From Candidatus Falkowbacteria bacterium CG10_big_fil_rev_8_21_14_0_10_43_11 (GTDB lineage: Bacteria > Patescibacteriota > Patescibacteriia > Patescibacteriales > XYC2-FULL-47-12), in contig PFAS01000004.1 in assembly GCA_002778635.1 (NCBI GenBank), positions 1 through 14,002 on the forward strand: 14,002 nucleotides of DNA. The letters run 5' to 3'. Of this stretch, positions 7,067-12,100 are shown piece by piece. The notes under the pieces are model-generated. The model was not told the DNA's origin. It made no database searches and worked only from the letters and a program-made list of their open reading frames with translations. How positions within the stretch are numbered: position 1 is the stretch's first letter; each line of letters starts with the position of its first letter. The translations under genes and the position numbers were made by a program.

Positions 7067-7549
7067 ATGCAAGAGCAAGATCTGCTGCAAATTAAAAAAA
7101 TTATTGATGATAGTTTAGAAGAGAAATTGGAAAGCAAGTTAGAAGAGAAATTGGAAAGCAAGTTAGAAGAGAAATTGGAAAGCAAGTTAGAAGAGAAATT
7201 GGAAAGCAAGTTAGAAAAGAAATTTAGAGAAAACAATGAGATTTTAAGACAAGAAATCAGTCAGGAAATCAGTCAAAAGATAAAAGATTCGGAGGATATT
7301 GTTACTTCTGCCGTAAAGCAATCGTTTGCTGATTTAGAAAACGAGATGAATGAAAAATTTGAAAATATGCAAGAAGAATTAAACAAAAAAGCAAACGAAG
7401 CGACGGTGTTGAGCTGGGGTGATGAAAAGATAACGCCCGTTAAACTTGATGTTGATAAGTTAAAATATTTGCATAAAAACGAATGGAAAAATTTGCCGGA
7501 TAGCGGCACGGTCAGCAGAATTTTAGCCGAAGAAGGAATAAAAGCATAA
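7067..7549 (+). CDS. Long charged helix/coiled-coil protein with octad repeats, unknown function
   Basis: 160 residues, soluble and mostly helical. Residues about 17-48 consist of four perfect LEEKLESK octads plus a degenerate fifth (LEKKFREN). Leucine falls every fourth residue, not in heptad 3-4 spacing, so a classical left-handed coiled coil is not expected there; a single charged helix or an unusual bundle is more likely. Residues about 50-110 are heptad-compatible, with many Glu, Gln, Ile and Leu. The C-terminal part (about 112-160) has aromatic residues (LSWGDEK, LKYLHKNEWKNLPDSG) and looks like a small folded domain. There is no SD at the ATG. The gene has an upstream promoter and stops 15 bases before the thrS T-box, with no terminator of its own between them. 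Function unknown. Confidence 0.8.
   Translation: MQEQDLLQIKKIIDDSLEEKLESKLEEKLESKLEEKLESKLEEKLESKLEKKFRENNEILRQEISQEISQKIKDSEDIVTSAVKQSFADLENEMNEKFENMQEELNKKANEATVLSWGDEKITPVKLDVDKLKYLHKNEWKNLPDSGTVSRILAEEGIKA
7115..7225 (+). repeat. 24-bp tandem repeat, four perfect copies plus a partial
   Basis: The unit (TTAGAAGAG, AAATTGG, AAAGCAAG in order) repeats at 7115-7138, 7139-7162, 7163-7186 and 7187-7210, then degenerates at 7211-7225. It is perfect at the DNA level, which indicates recent expansion, and encodes LEEKLESK. Confidence 0.95.
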
Positions 7550-7563
7550 ATTTAAGAATAGGC

Positions 7564-7752
7564 GATTGATGCATACACCAAATGCATTGCTCTAATAATT
7601 AGAGTAAGCTCGCAACATTGCGGGTCTAAGCTAATAAAATTAAGTGCCCGCCAATAACTTTCGCAATTAGGCGGGAATCTAGGTGGAACCGCGAGTCAAA
7701 ACCTCGTCCTAGTATGACAAATTTTTTTGTTGTATTAAGATGAGGGTTTTTT
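7564..7752 (+). promoter_or_regulatory. Threonine T-box riboswitch (transcriptional) with ultrashort specifier hairpin
   Basis: The T-box core is at 7679-7712. Helix CTAGG/CCTAG, a 7-nt bulge UGGAACC (7684-7690) and helix GCGAG/CTCGT form the antiterminator; GGTGGAACCGCG matches the T-box consensus. UGGA would pair with UCCA-3' of an uncharged tRNA (discriminator U). Upstream, a 7-bp hairpin (7568-7574 with 7582-7588) carries the 7-nt loop ACACCAA (7575-7581). The loop includes Thr codon ACC (7577-7579) followed by a purine, as in T-box specifier loops. Hairpins at 7590-7604, 7609-7624 and 7647-7675 fill the positions of Stems II/III. No canonical long Stem I motif (AG bulge, distal loops) is seen. 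The position just before thrS agrees with the codon. Charged tRNA-Thr should permit termination; uncharged tRNA should stabilise the antiterminator. Confidence 0.9.
7698..7752 (+). terminator. T-box-controlled intrinsic terminator before thrS
   Basis: AAAACCTCGTCCTAG and AGTATGACAAA (together 7698-7721) fold back on TTTGTTGTATT and AAGATGAGGG (7726-7746) around a TTTT loop, with about 20 pairs, a few mismatches and wobble pairs. A T run follows at 7747-7752. The 5' strand contains the 3' strand of the antiterminator (7703-7712), so only one of the two structures can form. Confidence 0.88.
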
Positions 7753-7773
7753 AATTAATTTTTAATCAATAAT

Positions 7774-9570
7774 ATGCCTAAAAAAACGAACAACGATTTA
7801 GAAGCTATGCGCCATACGCTGGCGCACGTAATGATGCAGGCGCTGGAAAATTTATATCAGGCCGTTCCCGGCGTCGGACCGGCGATTGCCAACGGTTTTT
7901 ATCATGATTTTGACGCAGTCTATCAAGTCAAAGAAGAAGATTTGGCAAAAATTGAAGAGGAGATGAAAAAAATCATCAAAGAAAATTTGGAGATTAAAAG
8001 GAAAGAAATGCCGGTAGCCGCCGGAATTAAATTTTTGCAAACAAAGAAATATGATTATACGGCGGAATTAGCACGGGACTTAAAAAAAGATCCCTCCTCC
8101 GCTAAAGCTTCGGCGGGCAAGGGTGAGAAAAAAATTTCTTTTTACGAGCAGGGGGAATTTATGAACATGTGCAAAGGCCCGCATTTAAAATCAACCGGCG
8201 AAATTAACCCGGATAGTTTTAAGTTAACAAAAGTCGCCGGCGCGTATTGGAGGGGGGATGAAAAAAATAAAATGCTGCAAAGAATTTACGGCCTCGCGTT
8301 TGCAACCAAAAAAGAATTGGACGAATATTTGATAACGCTCGCCGAAGCGGAAAAACGCGACCACCGCAAAATTGGAAAGGAATTGGATTTATTCGTATTT
8401 TCCGAAATTGTGGGTAAGGGTTTGCCTTTACTCACCCCTAAAGGCACGGTAATTAGAAAAGAGCTGGAAAAATTTGTTTTGGAAGAAGAAACTAAAAGAG
8501 GTTACCAGCATGTAATTACTCCTCCATTGGCCAAAGTTGAGTTATATAAAAAATCCGGCCACTATCCCTATTATAAAGAAACAATGTATCCAATTATGAA
8601 GGTTGACGAAGAAGAATTGATATTGCGACCAATGACTTGCCCGCATCATTTTGAGCTTTATAACTCTAAACCCAGAAGTTATAAAGAATTACCAGTGCGT
8701 TTTGCCGAAATTTCGCCGCAATTTAGATATGAAAAGAGCGGAGAGCTGTCAGGATTGACGAGGGTGAGAATGTTTTGCCTGGCGGATGCTCATATTATTT
8801 GCGCCAAAGAACAGGTGGACGATGAAATTAAAAACGTTTTAGAATTAATAGATTATGCTAACAAAATTTTTGGCCTGGAAAAAGGCAAGGATTATCGCTA
8901 TCGGCTTTCTTTGGGGGACAGGGGTAACAATGAAAAATATTATAAAGATGATGCGGCTTGGAACAAGGCCGAAGATATTTTAAGAAATGTTTTGAAAAAA
9001 ACGGGAGCGCCTTATTTTGAGGCGGCAGGAGAAGCCGCTTTTTACGGTCCAAAGATTGATGTGCAAATGAAAAAAGTAAACGGTCAGGAGGAAACCGCTT
9101 TTACCGTGCAATACGATTTTGTGATGCCTAAAAGGTTTAAATTGAATTACGTTGATAAAGACGGGAAAGAAAAAGAACCGATTGTGATTCATCGTTCCTC
9201 CATCGGATGCTTTGAACGGATAATGGCTTTTCTTATTGAGCATTACGCCGGCGCTTTTCCAGTCTGGCTTTCGCCCGTGCAAGTTAAATTAGTCGCTGTT
9301 GGCGAAAGCCATGTTGATTATTGCCAAAAATTAGCCCAAGAATTTAGAGAGCAGGGCATTAGAACGGAAGTTGACGCATCTGACGAAACGGTCGGCAATA
9401 AAATCCGCAAAGCCGTCAACGAAAAAGTGCCGTATATGCTGGTTATCGGGGACAAAGAAATGCAAAGCGCAAATTTAAGCGTGCGCGACCGGGGCGGCAA
9501 AGAAACAAGGGAAATCGCCAAAAATGAATTTATCGCGGAGGTTGTGGAGAAAGTAAGAAATAAGAAGTAA
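7774..9570 (+). CDS. thrS: Threonyl-tRNA synthetase lacking the TGS domain
   Basis: ThrRS (class II) attaches threonine to tRNA-Thr. The 598-residue protein starts directly in the editing domain: HxxxH is at H14/H18 (RHTLAHVM) and the second half CxxxH at C133/H137 (MCKGPHL). The usual N-terminal TGS domain is missing. The catalytic core shows motif 2 (RFAEISPQFRYE, from R309), motif 3 (HRSSIGCFERIMAF, from H473) and the zinc ligands C289, H340 and H473. The anticodon-binding domain (LSPVQVKL to the end) is complete, with YMLVIGDKE. Residues 107-117 (PSSAKASAGKG) are an insertion encoded by a near-palindromic element, placed at a turn of the editing domain. There is no SD at the ATG, which lies 22 bases after the T-box terminator. 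Expression should rise when threonyl-tRNA is scarce. Confidence 0.98.
   Translation: MPKKTNNDLEAMRHTLAHVMMQALENLYQAVPGVGPAIANGFYHDFDAVYQVKEEDLAKIEEEMKKIIKENLEIKRKEMPVAAGIKFLQTKKYDYTAELARDLKKDPSSAKASAGKGEKKISFYEQGEFMNMCKGPHLKSTGEINPDSFKLTKVAGAYWRGDEKNKMLQRIYGLAFATKKELDEYLITLAEAEKRDHRKIGKELDLFVFSEIVGKGLPLLTPKGTVIRKELEKFVLEEETKRGYQHVITPPLAKVELYKKSGHYPYYKETMYPIMKVDEEELILRPMTCPHHFELYNSKPRSYKELPVRFAEISPQFRYEKSGELSGLTRVRMFCLADAHIICAKEQVDDEIKNVLELIDYANKIFGLEKGKDYRYRLSLGDRGNNEKYYKDDAAWNKAEDILRNVLKKTGAPYFEAAGEAAFYGPKIDVQMKKVNGQEETAFTVQYDFVMPKRFKLNYVDKDGKEKEPIVIHRSSIGCFERIMAFLIEHYAGAFPVWLSPVQVKLVAVGESHVDYCQKLAQEFREQGIRTEVDASDETVGNKIRKAVNEKVPYMLVIGDKEMQSANLSVRDRGGKETREIAKNEFIAEVVEKVRNKK
8092..8123 (+). 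repeat. Near-palindromic element inserted in frame in thrS
   Basis: The 32-bp stretch begins CCCTCCTCCGC and ends GCGGGCAAGGG around a central AAGCTT. On comparing it with its own reverse complement, 22 of 32 positions agree, in blocks CCCT, CCGC, AAGCTT, GCGG and AGGG. It encodes PSSAKASAGKG, a low-complexity peptide unlike the surrounding conserved ThrRS sequence. GC content is visibly higher than in the flanks. Confidence 0.7.
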
Positions 9571-9621
9571 AAAAGCATCAAAATTGAAAGAAAAATATAA
9601 GTTTTTAAATTTTTTATTTTA

Positions 9622-9630
9622 TGCTATACT
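9622..9630 (+). promoter_or_regulatory. Extended -10 promoter for the SH3b protein gene
   Basis: TGCTATACT (9622-9630) is an extended -10 element identical to that at 7027-7035. No good -35 is visible at the expected distance (only T/A runs near 9602). Predicted start is near 9637, about 40 nt before the ATG. Confidence 0.55.
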
Positions 9631-9652
9631 GTATTTAAGCTTTTCACTTTTT

Positions 9653-9671
9653 ACTTTATAACTTTTAACTT
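9653..9671 (-). repeat. Inverted copy of the AAAGTTATAAAGT intergenic repeat
   Basis: Read on the minus strand this is AAGTTAAAAGTTATAAAGT, 18 of 19 bases identical to 5717-5735. It lies in the leader of the SH3b gene, seven bases before the ATG. Confidence 0.7.
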
Positions 9672-9677
9672 GTTCAT

Positions 9678-10313
9678 ATGCCCATAGACGAGAAAAAGCT
9701 TTTGCAAAAAATTAAAGAAAAAGACAAAGAAATTGCCGAATTAAAGCAATTGCTCGCCGAGGCGGAATCGGAAATAAAAGAACTGAATGATTTTCACGGC
9801 TTCCAAAAACCGCGGCCCGGCATATTAGAAAGCAAATTTTTGAATAAATTAATTAAAAGAGCCGTTTTTTTGTTGATAATGGCGGCAATAATTTTTATCG
9901 GCGTTTATCCGTGGCTGTTCAAAGATAAAATATTAAGTAATAACAGCAACAATCAAGAGTCTTCCGCGGAATCGGCAGGAGATGTAAAAGACGCGCCTCT
10001 CGCCGCTGAAGATAGTGCTGACAACCCTGAAAATAACGGCCAAACCGCCACGTCAACTCTGGCGGCGGCAGAAACAACAAGCGCAACTAAGGATATTTTT
10101 AAACCGCAAAATTTACTTATAGTCAAATCAGATTTGGGTTGGCTGAATGTCCGTACTGAACCCAACGCGGAAAACAGTAAAATTATTAAAAAAATAAACA
10201 GCAATGAAGAGTACGAGTGGTTGGAAAAAACTGACAATAATTGGTATAAAATTAAGTTAGATAAAGAAGGTCATACGGGATATGTTTCAGGAGAATATGT
10301 GGAGATCAAGTAA
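9678..10313 (+). CDS. Coiled-coil, membrane-anchored protein with extracytoplasmic SH3b domain
   Basis: 211 residues. The N-terminus (about 1-38) is a charged heptad-like helix (KIKEKDKEIAELKQLL), predicted cytoplasmic. One membrane span follows at about 62-80 (AVFLLIMAAIIFIGVYPWLF), after a basic patch. Residues about 86-140 are a low-complexity Ala/Ser/Asn/Glu linker. The C-terminal part (about 147-211) is a bacterial SH3 domain with the signature GWLNVRTEPNAENSKII, a W/Y-rich strand NNWYKIKL and the closing GYVSGEYVEI. SH3b domains usually bind cell-wall peptides, so a role in envelope attachment or wall organisation is inferred. It has its own extended -10 promoter and a strong terminator, so it is a monocistronic unit between thrS and miaA. 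The exact family is not recognised. Confidence 0.85.
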   Translation: MPIDEKKLLQKIKEKDKEIAELKQLLAEAESEIKELNDFHGFQKPRPGILESKFLNKLIKRAVFLLIMAAIIFIGVYPWLFKDKILSNNSNNQESSAESAGDVKDAPLAAEDSADNPENNGQTATSTLAAAETTSATKDIFKPQNLLIVKSDLGWLNVRTEPNAENSKIIKKINSNEEYEWLEKTDNNWYKIKLDKEGHTGYVSGEYVEIK

Positions 10314-10342
10314 TAATTAAAACATTAAAACATTAAAACAGT

Positions 10343-10370
10343 AAAGACGGTTTAATTAAGCCGTCTTTTT
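10343..10370 (+). terminator. Rho-independent terminator after the SH3b gene
   Basis: AAAGACGG (10343-10350) pairs with CCGTCTTT (10361-10368) around a TTTAATTAAG loop and is followed by T to 10370. An 8-bp AAAACATT repeat precedes it (about 10318-10340). Confidence 0.9.
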
Positions 10371-10371
10371 A

Positions 10372-10400
10372 TTGATAAAGATATTAAGGTATGTTAAGAT
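10372..10400 (+). promoter_or_regulatory. Promoter for miaA
   Basis: TTGATA (10372-10377) and TAAGAT (10395-10400) are spaced by 17 bases. Predicted start near 10407 gives a leader of about 110 nt containing the long hairpin at 10427-10501. It begins directly after the upstream terminator. Confidence 0.6.
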
Positions 10401-10426
10401 ATGCAAGATACGAAGCAATAAAAAAG

Positions 10427-10501
10427 AAAAGGTCCCCAAGAAGAACATTGGCTAGAGTGAGTTCTCCTTTCTTTTTTCAATGTTTTCCTCGGGGACTCTT
10501 T
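10427..10501 (+). promoter_or_regulatory. Long imperfect hairpin in the miaA leader
   Basis: Bases 10427-10450 pair with 10478-10501 over 24 positions, with only three mismatches, all A opposite C, and two G·T pairs. GTCCCC/GGGGAC and AACATTG/CAATGTT are the perfect core blocks. The 27-nt apical loop contains a small GAG/CTC stem and a pyrimidine run. The 3' strand ends 15 bases before the miaA ATG. No T run follows, so it is not a simple terminator. It could be a leader regulator, an RNA-processing site or a decayed palindromic element. Confidence 0.7.
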
Positions 10502-10516
10502 AACTTTAATATATCT

Positions 10517-11473
10517 ATGGATAATGTCAATAAGAAATTATTAGTAATTTTGGGTCCGACCGCGACCGGTAAAACCAAGCTGGCGGTTAAATTGGCGCGT
10601 AAGTTTAACGGTGAAATTATGAGCGCGGACAGCCGGCAGGTTTATCGGGGAATGGACATTGGCACCGGCAAAGATTTGCAAGATTACACCTTGCGAGTCA
10701 AAAAGTCCATAAAGTCAAAAGTCCATAAAGTCAATGCGGAAAAAATACCCTATCATCTGATTGATATTGTTAGTCCAAAAACTAATTTTAATTTAGCGAA
10801 ATATCAAAAGCTGGCGTATCAGGCGATTGACGATATTTTACAAAGAGGGAAGTTACCGATTTTAACCGGCGGCACCGGTTTATATTTGCAAGCGGTGGTT
10901 GAGGGGTATAACTTAGGCGGCGCCAAGCCGGATAAAAAGTTGCGCGCGAGTTTGGAAAAAAAATCCGCCGCCGAATTGCGCAAAACGTTAAAACGACTGG
11001 ACCCGCAGTTTAAAACGCAGTTAGACAACAAACGATATTTAATCCGTTATATTGAAATGGTTAAGCGGACAAAATTGCCGCTGAAAAAATTATTAACCGC
11101 GAGCGGCGGCAAATACGAATGCTTAATTTTGGGCATTGACTTGCCGCGGGAAGAAATAAACAGGAGAATTGACCGGCGTTTGCTTGAGCGAATTGAGCGC
11201 GAAGGCATGATTGAAGAAGTTAAGCGGCTGCATCAAGAAGGGGTAAATTGGAAACGGCTGGAAAATTTTGGCTTGGAATATAAATTCGTCAGCCAATATT
11301 TGCAAGGTAAATTGGCTAGAGACGAAATGATTGAAAAATTAGCCATCGCTATCCGCCAATTTGCCAAGCGGCAAATGGCCTGGTTTAGGCGGTGGGAAAG
11401 GCAAGGACGAAAAATAGAATGGGTGAGGGGATATGAGGAGGCGAATTTGTTGGTGAGAGAGTGGGTAAAGTAA
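10517..11473 (+). CDS. miaA: tRNA dimethylallyltransferase
   Basis: MiaA transfers a dimethylallyl group to N6 of A37 in tRNAs reading codons that begin with U. 318 residues from the ATG at 10517, chosen because family homology begins at KKLLVILGPTATGKT; an in-frame upstream ATG at 10391 would translate the promoter and leader hairpin and adds only a basic, unconserved stretch. Motifs: P-loop GPTATGKT (13-20), SADSRQVYRGMDIGTGK, YHLIDIV, ILTGGTGLYLQA, and the C-terminal RQFAKRQMAWFRR. Between the conserved DIGTGKDL and IPYHLID segments lies KKSIKSKVHKVNAEK, encoded by two perfect 16-bp direct repeats of an intergenic type. There is no SD. The gene is preceded by its own promoter and followed by convergent minus-strand genes. 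Confidence 0.96.
   Translation: MDNVNKKLLVILGPTATGKTKLAVKLARKFNGEIMSADSRQVYRGMDIGTGKDLQDYTLRVKKSIKSKVHKVNAEKIPYHLIDIVSPKTNFNLAKYQKLAYQAIDDILQRGKLPILTGGTGLYLQAVVEGYNLGGAKPDKKLRASLEKKSAAELRKTLKRLDPQFKTQLDNKRYLIRYIEMVKRTKLPLKKLLTASGGKYECLILGIDLPREEINRRIDRRLLERIEREGMIEEVKRLHQEGVNWKRLENFGLEYKFVSQYLQGKLARDEMIEKLAIAIRQFAKRQMAWFRRWERQGRKIEWVRGYEEANLLVREWVK
10697..10732 (+). repeat. Direct repeat of the intergenic family inside miaA
   Basis: AAAAGTCCATAAAGTC occurs perfectly twice (10701-10716 and 10717-10732), preceded by GTCA. It resembles 5703-5735 closely. It adds a basic Lys/Ser stretch to MiaA and keeps the frame. Confidence 0.85.
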
Positions 11474-11492
11474 ACAAAAATATTATAAAAAT

Positions 11493-11521
11493 AAAAAAGG
11501 CGGACTATTTTACCGTCCGCC
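11493..11521 (-). terminator. Minus-strand terminator after the zinc-ribbon gene
   Basis: GGCGGAC (11499-11505) and GTCCGCC (11515-11521) form a perfect 7-bp stem. The A run at 11493-11498 becomes the U tract only on the minus strand; no T run follows on the plus strand. It therefore terminates leftward transcription, supporting the small gene at 11556-11762. Confidence 0.85.
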
Positions 11522-11555
11522 CGAAAGAACAAAATTTTTTAGCATTCAGCGCTTT

Positions 11556-11762
11556 TTATCCAAATCTTAGGCCGCTTTTTTTTTGGGCGCAGTCGTCGCA
11601 CTCAGTTTCAATAATTTTATTAATCTTTGGGTCAAACTTTGGATGCGGGTCAGCTCTTAATCCTCCTTGCGGCCATTTTTTACCACAAACGAGACAAACA
11701 TGCCAATCAGTATCTTCTTGCGATAGACAATGTACGGGTGGAAAAAGATGTACGATTCCCAT
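11556..11762 (-). CDS. Small zinc-ribbon-like protein, unknown function
   Basis: 68 residues. Two CxxC knuckles (C23-LV-C26 and C55-DD-C58), separated by 28 residues, form a plausible treble-clef or zinc-ribbon site; H11, C12 and H21 are additional possible ligands. The segment between is basic and proline-containing (GGLRADPHPKFDPK). Support for this strand: GAGGT, complementary to the 16S tail, lies 9 bases before the ATG, and a well-formed minus-strand terminator sits 35 bases beyond the stop. The overlapping plus-strand frame (11461-11802) has no such signals. No promoter is obvious; transcription may start between 11763 and 11889 or read through from the right. Family not recognised; nucleic-acid binding is only a guess from the fold type. 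Confidence 0.7.
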   Translation of the reverse strand: MGIVHLFPPVHCLSQEDTDWHVCLVCGKKWPQGGLRADPHPKFDPKINKIIETECDDCAQKKSGLRFG

Positions 11763-11845
11763 GATTTTTTTACCTCTTTTCTTTCAGCCCTCAAGCCCTT
11801 GACATTTTCCTAATCTCCTTCTTTTTTGTTTTCCTTTCTTTTTTT

Positions 11846-11861
11846 CAACCTCAATAGGTTG
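11846..11861. repeat. Short inverted repeat in the leader of the zinc-ribbon gene
   Basis: CAACCT (11846-11851) and AGGTTG (11856-11861) flank a CAAT loop. The flanks are homopurine/homopyrimidine runs. It might be a leader hairpin or operator; the rest of 11763-11889 shows no clear promoter. Confidence 0.4.
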
Positions 11862-11889
11862 ACGTTGTTTTTTGAAATGAACTGTTAAA

Positions 11890-11922
11890 AAAAACACCTC
11901 TCCGATTAGGAGAGGTGTTTTT
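11890..11922. terminator. Strong bidirectional terminator downstream of gatB
   Basis: AAAAACACCTCTCC (11890-11903) pairs perfectly over 14 bp with 11909-11922 around the loop GATTA. A runs on one side and T runs on the other make it functional in both directions. Leftward transcription from gatB would stop here. Confidence 0.92.
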
Positions 11923-12007
11923 CTGAATAGCTATTCAATGGAAAAAATAAAATAGTGCGATTTTTGCTGTTTATTTTGTGGCAGTGGTTTTGTTTTCTTT
12001 TGTTCAT
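11906..12007 (-). CDS. Possible 33-residue basic small protein or leader ORF
   Basis: ATG at 12005-12007 (minus strand) is preceded by AAGGAG with 8-base spacing, one of the best ribosome sites in the window. The ORF encodes MNKRKQNHCHKINSKNRTI, then LFFPLNSYSEKHLS, and its TAA lies in the loop of the bidirectional terminator. The N-terminal half is strongly basic; no family is recognised. It lies between gatB and the terminator, in the gatB direction, so it could be translated from the gatB transcript. A perfect 14-bp palindrome (TGAATAGCTATTCA, 11924-11937) is within it. A chance ORF remains possible. Confidence 0.35.
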   Translation of the reverse strand: MNKRKQNHCHKINSKNRTILFFPLNSYSEKHLS

Positions 12008-12100
12008 AGCTTCTGCTCCTTATTTTAAAGCATCAACGACCATTCTGCCAAATACAATTTTTTAGCTAATTTTAAATAAAATATTTGGCTGTGAATAAAT

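Noticed and set aside
7115..7225. CRISPR-like repeat array
   Set aside because: The 24-bp units are directly adjacent with no spacers and are translated in frame as an octad repeat.
7550..7690. Canonical long Stem I T-box
   Set aside because: Only about 14 bases separate the upstream stop from the specifier hairpin, and no AG bulge, distal loop or E-loop motif is visible.
10427..10501. SRP (4.5S) or 6S RNA
   Set aside because: The GGAAGCAGC-type SRP core is absent and the length and central bubble do not fit 6S RNA.
10391..10516. In-frame N-terminal extension of MiaA by 42 residues
   Set aside because: It would start inside the predicted -10 element and translate the leader hairpin. The extra residues are basic and low in similarity to any MiaA, whose P-loop normally sits about 10-15 residues from the start.
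11499..11521. Terminator of miaA on the plus strand
   Set aside because: The base run needed for a U tract is on the left (A run), so it works only for leftward transcription.
11461..11802. 113-residue plus-strand ORF after miaA
   Set aside because: It overlaps the miaA end, has no ribosome site and has no plausible domain. The minus-strand frame beneath it has CxxC pairs, an SD and a terminator in the right orientation.
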